Positions 8,997 through 21,077 of a stretch of 64,000 bases of DNA are shown here, piece after piece. The stretch is from Rhynchopus euleeides. Taxonomy: Eukaryota > Euglenozoa > Diplonemea > Diplonemida > Diplonemidae. Location: NCBI GenBank assembly GCA_963210315.1, contig OY723248.1, positions 326,727 to 390,726 of the forward strand, read 5' to 3'. Each line of letters starts with the position of its first letter. Position 1 is the first letter of the stretch. Both the position numbers and the translations under genes were made by a program. The notes beneath the pieces are model-generated. The model was not told the DNA's origin, made no database searches, and worked only from the letters and a program-made list of their open reading frames with translations.

Positions 8997-10525
8997 TCAG
9001 ATGTACGTTGTCTGCTCCGCCCCCTCGACACCCACAGCATAGCCCGAATGGTGCTCCTCGTTGAGGGACTCGAGATCCTTCCCGCTCGTCTCCGGAAGGA
9101 ACAGCAACATGAACCCTGTGGCGATGGCGAAAAGCGACACGGCGCTGACCTGTTGTTGCAGGGCATTGGGGGAGGGGTGGTGGGGTGGTGGGGTGGTGAG
9201 TGGTGCGGCCCCTTGTCTGGAGAGAGCTGGCATTCCTCGAAGCAAAAAGAAAAAATATACGAAAGGAAGTTTCATCTCGACCTTCACATGCCAGCACGAC
9301 ACACACTAAAGGGGTTCGAATAACCCTGCCCCAACCCAACACCACAACACCTCAGAGGAGGAACACCCCTGCATACCACTTCTGGGAGCGTGTGGTCCTG
9401 TGTCCCCCTGCCAATCAGGGTCAGGCCTACCACGCTGCCCAGCGCATTTGACCCCGACACCAACCCGCCTGCCGTGCTGCGGGCCTCTGTAGGGAAGACC
9501 TCTGTGCTGAGGGTGCGCGTCAGCACGTTCATCACGACGGAGCACAGCGTCAGCACCGCCCACGACACGGCGAGCATCACGCCGTCGGAGTGGTAGAATA
9601 TGAAGGCGAATATCGGATAGATGATGGAGAGGGTGCAGGCGATGGGCTTCCGCCCGTTGGTGTCGCCCAGCCTCCCCACCAGCACATTCCCAAACACCCC
9701 CAGGCTGCCGGAGCTGATGACGAGCGCGCTGAGCTGCCAGGGCTTCCACATCTTGACACCCAGCATGTAGAATCCGGAGAATTGGAACACGCCTGTGTTC
9801 CCTGCGGAGAAGCACATGCATGCGAGGGCAACCGACATGACCCTGCGTGTGTGCGAGGCGAGGAGGCTCAGCACGGTGCCCTGCGGGGGCTGCGATGACT
9901 GCACCTGCATCTTGCGGAAACGCTCTGTTTCCGGGATCTCATGGAGCAGCGTGGGCAGCAGCAGCACAGGCGCGATCCCAATGAAGTAGAGAAACCGCCA
10001 TTGATACGGCAGAGCGTTGACGCCTGCGAAGAGCGCAGCACCCATGCCGAACCCCAGCGCCCCTGTGGCGCCCAGGATGCCCATGCCCCAGCCGCGGTGC
10101 TCTGCGGGGAATTCCTCCGTCACGATGACGAAGCCTGTGGAGCTGCACAGCTCGACGAAGCAGCGGCAGGCCATCTGGCATGCGACATAGCTGTTCACGC
10201 CCTGGCTGAAGGCTGTGGCGCAGGTGAATATGCTGATGCCTGCAACTGAGACGAGGAATACGATGCGCCGGCCGAAGCGGTCGGCAAGCGGGGCGCAGAG
10301 AAGGGCAGGGAAGGCTCCGAACCTAATGAAGCTGGTGGCGTAGGCGAGCTTACTGCGCTCGATGTGGAACTCTTGCGCGATGTGGGCCAGCGCGCTCATC
10401 GACAGCGACAGGTCGTACAGCTCCCAGAAGAAGGCGAGGGAGACGTAGAAAAGGATCCGCTCACACCGCGCTCCCACATCGGGGACAGGTCCGAACAGCC
10501 GCCACATAGCCCTCCCTTGTCGCAT
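8997..10525 (-). CDS. Major facilitator superfamily transporter, two exons
   Basis: Secondary transporter of the sugar/organic-ion branch of the MFS; the substrate cannot be read from sequence. Exon 1 is 10525-9377 and exon 2 is 9149-8997, giving 433 residues with about 12 membrane segments. Visible motifs are PLADRFGRRIVF (loop 2-3 signature), its second-half equivalent RLGDTNGRK, TEEFPAEHRGWGMG after TM4, TEVFPTEARSTAGG after TM10, and the terminal FLPETSGKDLESLNE typical of sugar-porter and SV2-like proteins, all encoded by exon 2. The intron (GTATGC...CAACAG) falls between TM11 and TM12 and keeps frame. I chose the ATG at 10525 because upstream codons read through a polypyrimidine tract. 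It would be truncated without exon 2. Confidence 0.88.
9150..9376 (-). other. Intron of the MFS gene (227 nt)
   Basis: Minus strand: donor GTATGC, acceptor CAACAACAG, phase 0. Joining restores the last membrane segment and the PETSG motif. An alternative boundary closer to LIGRG is possible but would lack a GT donor. Confidence 0.7.
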
Positions 10526-10585
10526 CACTGTCTGTGCATTCCCAGTGGGGCGGCTGTGTGTGTTGTGTTGCTCCTGCTGTGCCTG

Positions 10586-10610
10586 CTGGAAGGGTGGAGG
10601 GGGTGGGAAA
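10586..10610 (-). promoter_or_regulatory. Candidate trans-splice acceptor for the MFS gene
   Basis: Minus strand: CCCACCCCCTCCACCCTTCCAG, about 60 nt before the ATG at 10525. A pyrimidine-rich tract plus AG fits leader addition, but the leader itself is not in the window. Confidence 0.4.
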
Positions 10611-10681
10611 TGGGAAACCAGGTCGTGGCCAAAAGCAAGGGTGTCAGGGGAGAGGCGGCAGTGCCTGGCCAGTGGATATCC

Positions 10682-10763
10682 CCCGTGGCGAAAAAAATTT
10701 TTTTCTCCCAAAAAAAATATTTCTGGAAATCAGCTTGGCAAAAAAAAATATTTTCGCCACGGG
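10682..10763. repeat. Hairpin CCCGTGGCGAAAA / TTTTCGCCACGGG
   Basis: 13-bp perfect inverted repeat separated by an A/T-rich 56-bp spacer. A related end (TTTTTTCGCCACCGG) occurs at 11335-11349, so 10.68-11.37 kb may be a decayed element. Confidence 0.6.
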
Positions 10764-12379
10764 ATTTTTGGCTGGGGGGAAAAAAAGTCCGAGTTTCCCT
10801 GGAGGTCAGATTTCTTTTCAACTATTTCTCAAAGCCCCGAACGCACAGCAGGCCAAGCTGGTCGATACATCGACAGCGAAATTTGTGTCCTCTTTTGGAG
10901 TTCACGACTGTGTCAAAGGCAGGCACAGGAGGACGCTCTGGTTGCGCAGTGGACGACGTTGAAGACTATGCTTTGCCAGTTCCGTCAAGAAGTTGCTAAC
11001 AGTCACGTACACTTTGGTTGTTTATGGTTTACACTTCCCCGCAAGACTTGCTCGATGATGTCCTCAAGTATGCGAGGATATTTGGAGTCCGGCCTCTCAG
11101 TTTCCGCTGCGGGCTTCATTTGATGACATTCAGGTCATCCAGACGGACAAAATAATGCAGAGGAAGACCTCGTTCGGGCAGTTTGGCAACGGCAAGTACG
11201 CGTTAGGGCGGAGGTTCCAGAAGGGCGGGGCAGGGCATGACTGACCGAGCGGGTTGAGGTTTCGGCGCCCGAAGGACGCCGGAAAAAAATTGAGGGGTAA
11301 AAAAAAATTCTGGCAAAATCGAGGGTCGAGAAAATTTTTTCGCCACCGGAAAAACCAGATTTTGGTGTCAGGATACAGCCTGTGCCTGGCTGAAAAAAAA
11401 ACAACAGCTGTCAAGGGATTTCGGGATGAGGATCGGGCGGCGCAGTGTGGGGGGGAAGGGCGGTGCGGAAGGATGGGGGGAGGCCAGCATCACTTTCCTT
11501 TGCTCTAACATCGGCACTGAACGCACAGGAGGTGAGGCGAGGGGAGGGCACGATGAGGAGGTAATTGCCCCCCTGCCCCCGCTCCCGCCCGAGCCCCCAA
11601 CGATGCTCCAGCCTGAGAGGTTTATGCTGGCCTGCCGAGGGAATCATACTGAGAAGGCGAAGGGGGAAGGGAGGTGGAGGCGGGGTGGTGGTGGTGGTGG
11701 TGGTGGGCGCAGAGAGGGCAACGGGTGAGGCGTTCTTCGAACACCCCCCCCCCCCCCCCGCACACACGCCAGCCCAACCACCCCACCACCGCCCACCACC
11801 ATGCCCTACCCCCCTCGCACACGACGCGGTATCCGGGGGTCCGGTAAGGCAGATCCCGACCAGCCGGCTAGTCGGGGGAAGAGCCGAGTCAACTGACTCG
11901 TTCCGACTTGCTGGAGTGCACGCCACACCTCGGGCCCCCCGGAGAACCGCGCCGTGCAATACATCAAGGACAAGAAAGCCGGCGCTTGAAGGAGGGGAGA
12001 GGGAGAGAGCCTCAGAAAGAGAGAGGGATCGAGGCACAACACCCACACGTTAGTCTATTGAGTATAGTGTATAGTGTAGGTCGCACCGAGCGAACTGTGG
12101 GTGGTGCCTCTACTGGCCCCCACTGCCCCCACACCCACACACAGGGAACGGAAATGGCTGAGAGACGGCGCAGAGAAAGAGGGAGAGGTAACCGAAGGAG
12201 GTGCCGGATTGCACCCCCCTCCCCCCTCCCCCCCGTTTCCACCTTTTTTTTGCCATAACTTTTTTTTGCGCCAGTTGCCTTTGCCGTTTCCCTTTGTGAT
12301 TCGCAGTGTGCGATTTCCCCACCCCTCCGCGCCGTTTGTTTTTGTGAGACTCATTTTTTTTCCGGCGGCAGACATGCCA
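10764..12379. other. Intergenic between the MFS and coiled-coil genes
   Basis: No supportable gene. Holds the possible element end near 11335, a C14-type tract at about 11745-11759, GGT/GTG-rich simple sequence at 11690-11705 and pyrimidine-rich sequence up to 12360 downstream of the coiled-coil gene stop. Confidence 0.4.
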
Positions 12380-13525
12380 TCAGTTCCCAGCCACAGGCAC
12401 CTGCTGCATCGCCTGCAGCTGCTCCTCGAGGCTGCGGCACTTCTCCTGCCTCTCCTCCGAAGCGGCGTGGAAGTTTGCGATCTTCGCAGTCAGATGCTGC
12501 ATGAGGGCCTCCGCCGCCACCAGACGCCTCTCCAGCGCCGTGTCGAGGTACCTCTGCAGCGTGGGGCGCATCCCTGCCACCTCCTGCCTCATCTTCTCCG
12601 CCTGCACACTCTCCGCCGCCCCGCCCCGCAGCTTCTCCAGCTCCGCCTCGACGCTGGGCGGATACTCCATCGCTGTGTAACACCCCGACACCTGCTGCTC
12701 GACCTGCGCCTGCTGAACCCTCTCTACTGCCCTCAGAAGCTCCTCCAGCTTCGCGGCACGCACAGGCAGGTTCTCCGCAACCAGATCCCGCTGCCGCACC
12801 TCATCCTGCAGCAGGGCAGCCTCCGCCTCACGCCGGGTCTGCCCCAGCGCCTGCAGGGCCTCCGCATCCTGGCGGCACGCCTGCTTCTCCTCCTCACGCA
12901 GCGCGGCAGCCTGGGACTCTGTGGTCCCCGCCCTGCCCAGCAGCTCTGAGGCCACCTCCTGACGCTCTGCCGCCTGGGCGGCGGCAGCCGCACTCCGCCT
13001 GGCGAGGGCATCACCCTGCTTCTCGAAGGCGCGCAGCTCCTCCTCCAAGCTCCGCACGCGGGAGGTCTGCGCCTCGACCTGCTGCGTGGCTGCCTCGCGT
13101 TTGGCGAGCGCCTCGGCGCGAGTGTCGGTGGCCTGCTGCAGCTGCTGCGCCATGCGGCCCGACATCTCGACTGTTTCCTTCAGGACGCCCTCCTTCACGC
13201 GAGCCGAGAGGGCCTCATCTGCGAGGGCCTCGCGGCGCTCCACCCTTGCCCCCTTCAGCACGGCGCGGTCCACAGCCTGGCTGAGGCGCTGCAGCTGCGT
13301 GTTGCGGTCGGGGTACTCCGCTGCATAGCCCGGGGCCTGTGATGCCACCTCCAGCTCCGCCACGTCGGATGCCAGCTGCTCCAGCACGCGGAGCTGCATG
13401 GCGAGGCCCTCGGCGCCAGGCAGACGGAGTGTGCCGCAGTGCAGCCTGCCCACCACCGCGACCGGGTCGAGGTGGGTGACCTCCTGCAGGAAGGTGGCGC
13501 GCTGGCGGAGCTCTGACAGGCGGTT

Positions 13526-13559
<34 letters not shown>

Positions 13560-14041
13560 GTCCAGTTGGAGTAGAGTGGGTTTGTCTGTGCGGCGGAGGC
13601 GGCGATGCGCTGGACATGCCCCTGGAGGTCCTGCTCCTCCGCAGTCTGCTGTGCCTCCAGGATGCGGCAGGCGGCGTCGACGGTGTGGGGTGCTGTCTCG
13701 CCTGCCTGGTGCTGCATCGCGACGTGCTGCTGCAGTGTGGCGGACTGTGCCTCCTCCGCCTCGACCAGGTCGCGCAGCTGCTTGGTCCTGCTGTGGGCAA
13801 CCTCGAGCAGCACGCCCGCAGAGGCGGAGGCAGCCGACACCTCAGCGTGGCGCTCTTCCCATGCCACGCGCAGGGCAGCGGCAGCCTTCATCTGTGCCTC
13901 CGCCTGAAGAGGGTCGTAGGTGTCGGCGAGCTGTGTCGCGCGTGCCATGAGCGTGTCCCACTTGTCGTGCTTCGCGCGCACACCGGCTGCAGGGGCGGCC
14001 TGGCAGGGCGCCGCCGCGTTGACCTGGGGCATTGCCATCAT
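12380..14041 (-). CDS. Coiled-coil protein, 553 aa, function unknown
   Basis: Single-exon protein dominated by Ala/Glu/Gln/Arg helices with heptad character from about residue 35 to the end. This includes long runs such as residues 60-150 and 245-470, the latter with repeated 'RREA.A' and 'EEELRAFEKQ' patterns. A flexible Gly8-Asp4 linker lies at about residues 160-173. There is no signal peptide, membrane segment or recognised domain. The first of two consecutive ATG codons is taken as the start. A strong candidate leader acceptor lies 37 nt upstream. Likely a cytoskeletal or scaffold protein, but the sequence gives no specific role. Confidence 0.8.
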
Positions 14042-14078
14042 CGTAGGGTTGGTGCCTTGGAGTGGTTGGGGTACGAAC

Positions 14079-14100
14079 CTGCAGGTAGAGGAGGGGGATC
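14079..14100 (-). promoter_or_regulatory. Candidate trans-splice acceptor for the coiled-coil gene
   Basis: Minus strand: CCCCCTCCTCTACCTGCAG then GTTCG, giving a 37-nt 5' UTR before the ATG at 14041. The best pyrimidine-tract/AG in the window. Confidence 0.5.
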
Positions 14101-14167
14101 AGCGTGGCACACAGCTCGTCCCGAGGCGGGGGAAGGGAGGGAGGGAGGGAGGCTGTAACGTAGATAG

Positions 14168-14243
14168 GAAAGTGTCACTTCAACTCTGCCGCTCTCTCTC
14201 TACTGTATGATACTTCGTTTGATGCGTTGACGCTTCCACACAC
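14168..14243 (+). repeat. 75-bp dispersed repeat, copy 1
   Basis: AAGTGTCACTTCAACTCTGC through GTTTGATGCGTTGACGCTTC. The second copy is at 27517-27592 in the same orientation with few differences. Both lie just 5' of minus-strand genes (at 14041 and 27368). Confidence 0.85.
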
Positions 14244-15200
14244 ACTTACGAACCCACTTGCCTGATGAAGGGGGTGGTGTGTAGAGCACGTTTGGCAGAG
14301 CTGAATGACACTTTCCGCGCGAAAGTCGTGTGCGTAATAGTGTATACCCAGGACGCCCCATGGGTTGGATGTCATTTGGCGGGGTGCCAAATAAAAAACA
14401 CCCCATTTGAGCCCATGAGATCTGAACACTGTTGAAACACACCCCCGGATGCTAACCAACAGAGGAGAAGAAGTGGCAGCAACCGCGGCGTATCGCCTGG
14501 CAAAGGCTGAGAGGGTGGGGGGTCGGCATGGCAGCGGCTCACTTGTCTTGAGTGCGGAGGAGGGCAGAGGGGGCAATGATGCCCTGCCTGTTTGGTTCAT
14601 TCACTCGCTGAAAGGGGAGATGAAGAGAGGGGGGTTGAGGGGGGGTGGGTGGGGAGGGGCTGAACCTGGTTTGGGCAACAACGAGTATGTCACACGGGTG
14701 CACACACTGCAGTGTGCATCACACATCAACCCAGGGAGCACCCCCTTTTTTTTTTTGCGGCCTGTGTGGTTGTCTTCGTCGTTTTTCTTCTGCGACCGGA
14801 CATCCCCTTCTGGAGACACCGATCTACACTATGAACCGCTAGCTGATGCTGGAGCTTTCGGGAGCCTCTGCGAGTGGGTGGCCACGTTTTCTTTGGTGGA
14901 CGCATCCAAAAGGAAATAAAGAAATAAAGAACCCGAAAAGAGGTCGAGGCACCCGCTCCACACCAGCATCTTGGGGCTGGGGGTTCTCAGTTCACACAGG
15001 TGAGGATCAGTCCTCTGTGAGGCGCTTATCCTGAAGACGTTCCAGTTCCCCAGTCGGTCTCCAGAAACTCGGGCCGCGTCTGGCGCTGTATCGCCTCGGC
15101 GGGGCTGTCGTCCCTTACAGTCTTCTCTGTACGAGGTCATCCACAGGCTGCACACCTGCCCCGCGGCTGTGTGGCAGTCTTCGCGGAGTGCAATGCGAAG
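14244..15200. other. Intergenic, no gene seen
   Basis: Only short overlapping frames, none with a recognisable motif; a T10 tract at about 14747-14756. Confidence 0.35.
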
Positions 15201-16125
15201 GTCTGGCCTGACGTGGTGTGACTATTTAGACTCCAGGTGTCTCCACCCTTCCTGGTCTGGGGAGCCTCGGTACCCAAGCCGTTTTAGGTCATGCTCCGGA
15301 CCACGGCCGTGCTAGACTCCTGGTGCAGGCACCCGTCATGGTCCGGGGACGGCCCCCCCAGGCAGTTTAACGTCTTACCCAGGACTTTTTTTTTTCCCTC
15401 TTGTGTCCCATGCCTTGTTTGCAGTGATCGCATTGTTGGCCATCCTTGCTGTAGTTCGGCATGCCGCCCTTCCCACCTTCCCCCACCCCCTCCCCGGCGG
15501 TTTTGCTCTCCGTGTGGTTTGGTGGTACTGGTGAGCCATCTGGGGAAAGAACCTTGACAATCCCGGGCCGGCAGTACGTTCGTCACCCCCACGGGCTCGG
15601 CCGGTTTCTAAACCCTTTAGGCAATCTACGTCCGCAGGCCAAGAACCCGGTGTGCAGATGCACGTTGGGAGCCCCCTGAAGTCCGCACACGCCCTCTCTG
15701 AGTAGTCCCCGACCAAGCGCTGGCCTCTCTGACCGACTACCATGCCGCCGCAGGCCAAGAACCCGGTGTGCCGAAGCACGTTGGGAGCCCCCTGAAGTCA
15801 ACACAGCACCCCGCCAGTGGCTCCAGCTGTCCCTCCCCATGTCAGAGTTGACGGAAAAAGGCGGACCCTCTTTTGTCCCAGTGCTCCGTGCTATGCACTG
15901 GGACCCCGTTGCCCAGGCGGACCAGCCTGGGGGAGCCCTCGGGGTGTGGGGTTGAGTTTTACGACTTCCCTAGGTCTTAGGTAGTTTAAGGTCGTGCCCA
16001 GGACCTGGCACCTCCCGCGGGGCACGAAGCCCCTTCCCCCGCGGGCCCAGGACCTTTAGGTAGTTTAAGGTCGTGCCCAGGACCTGGCACCTCCCGCGGG
16101 GCACGAAACCCCTTCCCCCGACCCC
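15201..16125. repeat. Cluster of short duplicated modules
   Basis: Tandem pairs: CCGCAGGCCAAGAACCCGGT... at about 15630-15682 and 15750-15799; GGTAGTTTAAGGTCGTGCCC... at about 15979-16045 and 16056-16118. A module at 15306-15387 (CTCCTGGTGCAGGCACCCGT...) recurs at 61008-61078 next to the retroelement ORF. The recurring core is GTTTAAGGTCGTGCCCAGGAC. Confidence 0.75.
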
Positions 16126-16776
16126 CCCACCCCAGCGCATGTGAACGGAGCTTTTTTTTGCTGTCGTGCGAACCACACCGAGAACACATGCTCTGATTGC
16201 CCTCCACTGCCGGTCTCACGGTGGTTATTTGGCTTGCGTGATGAAACAAGATGTGAACTTATTGAATAGACACACTCGTGTAGGAGGAAAGTGGCGCTGT
16301 CTGGACTCACCCACTCACCGTGCTCTGCACCCACTCACCTTCACACAAGGCGTCAACGCAGAACTAAAGAGATACTGACAGCGAAACTGTCATTCCAAGC
16401 GGAGAGGCATCGCTCAGTTGGGGCAGCTGGGGGTGGCTGTGTGAAAACACAGACAACCCCAGGCACCGCATCAGCTACCCAGCAGCCCGATGGCAGACAA
16501 GGCAAAGGGGGGAACGGCACGGAAGTGCCTAGCCTATCGTGGTGCCTTGCAACAACAGGCACACAACAATAACGGATTGAATCAGGGTTCTCGCATACTC
16601 ATATCATAGATGGCAGGAAATTAATTTTTGTAATTTTTAATTGCCATCTTCCCGAAAATTAATTTCCGCTTGAAAAGTTAACTTTTTAATTTTCGGAGTA
16701 ATTTTGATTAATTTTGCTGTTCCGGCGAATAATCGAAAATTAATTTTTAATTTTTGGAAATTAAAAAGTTAATTTT

Positions 16777-16885
16777 GGGGGCCCTCGCTACCAGTCACGG
16801 CTCGTCACAGCTCGTCAGCCAGTGAGGGGAAGTGGGCCGTGGCTCACTTTTTCTCACTCAGTCACACTTGGTAGCGAAGGCCCCC
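16777..16885. mobile_element. 109-bp MITE, copy 2
   Basis: GGGGGCCCTCGCTACC ... GGTAGCGAAGGCCCCC, flanked by TTT (16774-16776 and 16886-16888). Identical over its full length to 39733-39841. Confidence 0.9.
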
Positions 16886-17216
16886 TTTGGAAAATTGGCC
16901 ATTTTTGGCCCTTTGAACACAAAAACGGACAAGTCGTAGGGGGACCCCAACACCCCAGATACCCCCTTCTGGGACCAAAAAGTGCACGAAAGGGGTTAAA
17001 ACGGCCCAATTCGTTGATTTTGTGCATTTCCCTGCTAAAAAATGATTTTTGTGTGGGCGAGTAGTTGTAGAAAATCGCGAAAAATGTCAAAAAATCGAAA
17101 TTTTCACAGAGGCCCAAAAACGTGTTCCTGGGTGAAAAATGTGACCAAACACCGATTTCTGGCCATTTCTGGGTGGTTTTTGGGGGTTTCTGGCCATCTT
17201 TCCATGGTTTGACAGA

Positions 17217-17745
17217 TTTCTGCCAGAATTTCACAGATTCTGGCAGATTCTGGGGATTCCAGATTTTTCAGAATTTTCAAAATCTGAGAAAATCTGTCCA
17301 GATTCTGGACAGATTTTTCCAGATTTTTCAGAATTCTGGAAATTCTGAGAAATCTGGAAAAATCTGAGAATTCTGGAAAAAATCTGGCCAGATTCTGGAC
17401 AGATTTTCCCAGATTTTTCCAGATTTCTCAGAATTCTGGAAAATCTGAGAAATCTGGAAAATTCTGAGAAATTCTGTCAGAATTCTGGAAAATCTGTGGG
17501 GGGGACCTTTTCAAAATTTTTTTTTGGGGTGGGCCTATTTTGGACATTTGGACCCATTTTCAAAGGAATTTTTGAATTTTGAGCCCATTTTGAGCCCTAA
17601 AATGGCTCATCGAAATATTTCTGCAAAAATCCGGGCCAGAATGCCAAAATCTGAAAAATCTGAGAAAATCTGGAAAATTCTGAGAATTCTGTCGGAATTC
17701 TGGAAAATCTGAGAAATCTGGAAAATTCTGAGAAATTCTGTGGGG
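17217..17745. repeat. AATTCTG/AAATCTG simple-sequence tract (left)
   Basis: Irregular concatemer of CAGAATTCTG, GGAAAATCTGAG and AGATTTTTCC words, reading similarly on both strands. A counterpart is at 20459-20605 near the other end of the same element. Confidence 0.85.
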
Positions 17746-17845
17746 GGACCTTTTCGAAAATTTTTTTTGGGGTGGGCCTATTTTGGACATTTGGGTCCGT
17801 TTTCAAAGGAATTTATGAATTTTGAGCCCATTCGTTGCCCTAAAA
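17497..17845 (+). repeat. Direct repeat of about 108 bp (17497-17604 and 17738-17845)
   Basis: Both read GTGGGGGGACCTTTTC, an A/T run, then GGGGTGGGCCTATTTTGGAC through CCCTAAAATGG, spaced 241 bp apart, with about ten differences. Confidence 0.85.
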
Positions 17846-17911
17846 TGGGACCGCGAATATCTAGCTCCTGCTGAGGACCTGGGTACATGGCCAAATCAGC
17901 CAGAAATCTCA

Positions 17912-18482
17912 GGTTTTCGTATTGCAATTTGGGTTCGCGTGCTGGTATCGCAGCCTGGCCCCGAGGGTCCATACCGTGAGTAACCGGGCCCGCTATCCTA
18001 CACTCGTTTTTTCCTAGGTTTTCGTCAGCTGATTGAGGGTGTGATATGAGGGTTCTATCCAACAAGGATATCAAGGCGGCACTTCAAAGTCCTGCCAAGG
18101 ATAGCGCCACGTGGGTGTGTGCTTCTGATGTATGTTATGTCATCATGTGAAACCCTCCCCAGCGTGTGCCAACAATCCCTGACACGCTCACGAAAAGCAT
18201 GACACGGAGAAAGCAGGTGCCGAAACAACCTGCCGAGCACACGGGTGGTGCCACGTTGATCCACGCAGCGATCTCCCGTGACAGGAAGCCTTGTCGCCAC
18301 GGCAGAGTGCCGCAGACTGTGGGAGAGGTGTCGCCAGTCCTTGAGGTTGCAGTGTAAACCCGTGCCTTGTTCACCCTGTTGTTCACCCCTGTGAGGTTGA
18401 TCCCATATCGTTGCCTGCTTTGGGGCCTGAAGGACATAGGGGTCCAACCGGCACTTGAGCATCGCAAGGCCTGAGCGGCTGT
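17912..18482 (+). repeat. Copies of sequences found beside the 61-kb retroelement ORF
   Basis: 17912-18003 matches 61081-61165 (TTTTCGTATTGCAATTTGGG ...), and 18057-18482 matches 60573-60999 (CCAACAAGGATATCAAGGCG ...), mostly identical with small indels. The two blocks are in the opposite order at the two loci. Confidence 0.85.
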
Positions 18483-18875
18483 GTGGCAGGTTTTCATTGA
18501 AGGGCCAAACCCCCCCTTTTCTGGGTGAAAAGTGTTGTGCGTCGTTCAGTATCTTGCGCGAATTGCTTTCGACACCACCATCAAACCACCGCAAAAGAAC
18601 AACCCATCTTCTGGAGTGTGATCTCTGGTGGCGGGGTGGGATGGGTGAGTGGGGTGTGACGGTGCAACGACAGTCGAACTTCTTCGAACACAGAACACCC
18701 CACCAACCTGCCGGGCGTGTGAAGTGTTCGCAAGGATCCGCACGGTGAAAAGTTTCCTGAGTTGGCTACGCCGAACTTACAAAATGGCAAGGTGTGAGTG
18801 TCGCTTGTTACGACCCACTGGCTGGACGAGTTCTCTTTTTGGGACAAGACCACACACAACAAGAAGGTTGTCACA

Positions 18876-18982
18876 GGGGGTCTTCGCTGGTCGTTATTCT
18901 TCGTCAATCTTCGTCAGTTTTCACTATTTCAACAGCAAATACACCAAGATGCACTGACGACCATCCGGTAGCGAAGACCCCC
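18876..18982. mobile_element. MITE of the 109-bp family, variant subfamily (107 bp)
   Basis: GGGGGTCTTCGCTGG ... GGTAGCGAAGACCCCC, flanked by ACA (18873-18875 and 18983-18985). Its interior matches 37376-37483 rather than copies 1-4. Confidence 0.82.
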
Positions 18983-20458
18983 ACAGTGAAAAAGATAGTT
19001 GGCAGCGCTTTGGGTGACAAACACAATCTACCTTGCCTTGTTGTTATGACTGTGCGCACATTCACACCAACCTTCATCAGCCAAACCACGTGAGGTTTGT
19101 TCATCCGGGTTTGGCGCACACACAACGACTTGTCTTTGAAACGTCCAATGCAACACTCACAGCATCGAGGCCAAGTGTTTCTCGTAGTATTTTTCGGTTT
19201 TGCTCTGAGTGAGCGGATATAACTGGTGAAAATGGGTACAGTGGCTGAATCTGGAGGTTGGGTGCGGGTTGTGTGTTCCGCATCATCCCTACAAATCAAA
19301 CCAAGCCGATTGACACCGAACATTTTGTCTGACCTGCACCCATTGTTTCCTGCCTGCCTGCCTGTGTTGTGCTGCACCTGTGCCTCCCTGTTCTGTATTT
19401 TGTACCCTCAGCGGGTTCACGATACAGGGCAGTCCACTCCCCCAAAAATCACGGTCTTGACGCCCATTCCATCCACTTTCAGTGGATGTGTTTGGTATTT
19501 CCGAATGAAATTTTCCAGCGTCAAGATTACAAGAACAGGGTCAGTCACTTCTACCGTAGCTGCGATGCCGGTAGTTGTGCAGAAATGATTTTTTCGACGG
19601 ACGCGACGCCTCCCCAGCTTGCCTGTGTCTGTGTTGCCATAGCCATGTGACAGATATTCACATAACGAATGTACTGTCACACCGCAAGGGGCTTTGGACA
19701 ACGTTAAACAACAGTACACTTGCAGGTTTGGGTCAAAAATTCCAATTTCCGCTGGTCACGGGCCCCTTTCAAAACATTGACCACCTTTCGAGAATTTAGT
19801 TCTGCACCATGGATTCGAGGGACTGCGATGATTCGGAACCGAGGATGAAGACTACTGGGAAGGAACTGTGTGCTCTCTTGAAGCACTGGAATCGGCGAAC
19901 TTGGACGGAACCTAAGCGCGACAGGTGAAGGGGCATCCCGAACAAAGGCATACAAAGTGGCTCTGGAGATATTGTTGCATCTGCGACACCCTGTCTTACA
20001 TCCCGCCTGGGCTCTGATCTTCACCTATAGCAATGACTAAATCCCTATCATGGGTACATGAAGCTTTTGTAGGTACATTTAAACTTGCGAACCTCTCAAC
20101 GACCTGTTAATCGCCTTGTACCGAAATCTGACCCTGGGCTTCGGCCCTCACGGCATTCAGCGGGTGACCCGATGCCGGTGTGGATGGAGAAGTGCACAGT
20201 TCTGAAACAGTGTGTCGACGAATCCGAGGAATCCAATCAGAGTAGTCCCGAGATGAAGTGGTGCAAGAACTCAAAAACTGTTTGCCTTTGGTCAAGGCCC
20301 CCTTTCCAAAAATTTGACCCGCGCAGTGGTGGCCAGTCCTGAGAACCAACAGTAGCATAAGCCTACGACTGGTCCAGGACGAGGCCGACCCTGTACATAG
20401 CCTGTGTATGACTACCCTGTCATACCAGGCTGCTGCTAGTTGGCCACAAGCCCCACTG
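18983..20458. other. Interior of the 4.56-kb element, no gene seen
   Basis: Short frames only; none has a recognisable domain. No transposase signature found on either strand. Confidence 0.4.
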
Positions 20459-20605
20459 GCAGAATTCTCAGAATTCTCCCAGAATTCTCAGAATTCCCCA
20501 GAATCTGACAGAATTCTGCAGAATTCTGTCAGAATTCTCAGAATCTGCAGAATTCTACAGAATTTCTCAGATTCTGCAGAATTTAAAAATCTGGAAATTC
20601 TGGGC
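20459..20605. repeat. AGAATTCTC simple-sequence tract (right)
   Basis: CAGAATTCTCAGAATTCTCC-type words repeated; mirrors 17217-17745. Confidence 0.85.
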
Positions 20606-20968
20606 ATTTTTCTGTCAGAATTCTGCGAAACCATGTCTTTCAGCGATTTTTCTGGTCAGCAGAACCCACCCAGAAGCCCTTAGAAAATGGCTGGTGGCAG
20701 TTTTGGGTCGAATTGAACAGAAGGACGAATTGCTCGCCAACTCTTTCGATACACGAAAATTTGGGCATTTTCCGTTACTCTGAACACATTCGCACACCAT
20801 GAGAAAATTTCGAATTTGAGAGGCTGTGCCAAGCTCATCCCCTGTCTGCATCCCGGACCGTGGCCTATCGAACTGCCCGATTTTTCCCACTTTTCACCTT
20901 GCGTAGCTGGGGAGGGGCGATTAACTGCAATTAATTTCCGGAATTAATTTTTTGAAAAATTAATTCCG

Positions 20969-21077
20969 GGGGGTCCTCGCTACGAGTCACTGTGAGTCAC
21001 GAGTCGTCAGTTTTCAGCCAAACATGGCTGACTTCTCACTTTTTCTCACTCAGTCACACTTGGTAGCGAGGGCCCCC
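20969..21077. mobile_element. 109-bp MITE, copy 3
   Basis: GGGGGTCCTCGCTACG ... GGTAGCGAGGGCCCCC, flanked by CCG (20966-20968 and 21078-21080). Its interior is the reverse complement of copy 1 almost throughout. Confidence 0.88.

Noticed and set aside
11411..12046. 211-codon minus-strand ORF downstream of the coiled-coil gene
   Set aside because: Overlaps equal-quality frames on the other strand and consists of Pro/Thr/Gly simple sequence.
17217..17745. CRISPR-like appearance of regularly recurring CAGAATTCTG words
   Set aside because: Irregular spacing, no constant repeat-spacer structure, and the genome is eukaryotic.
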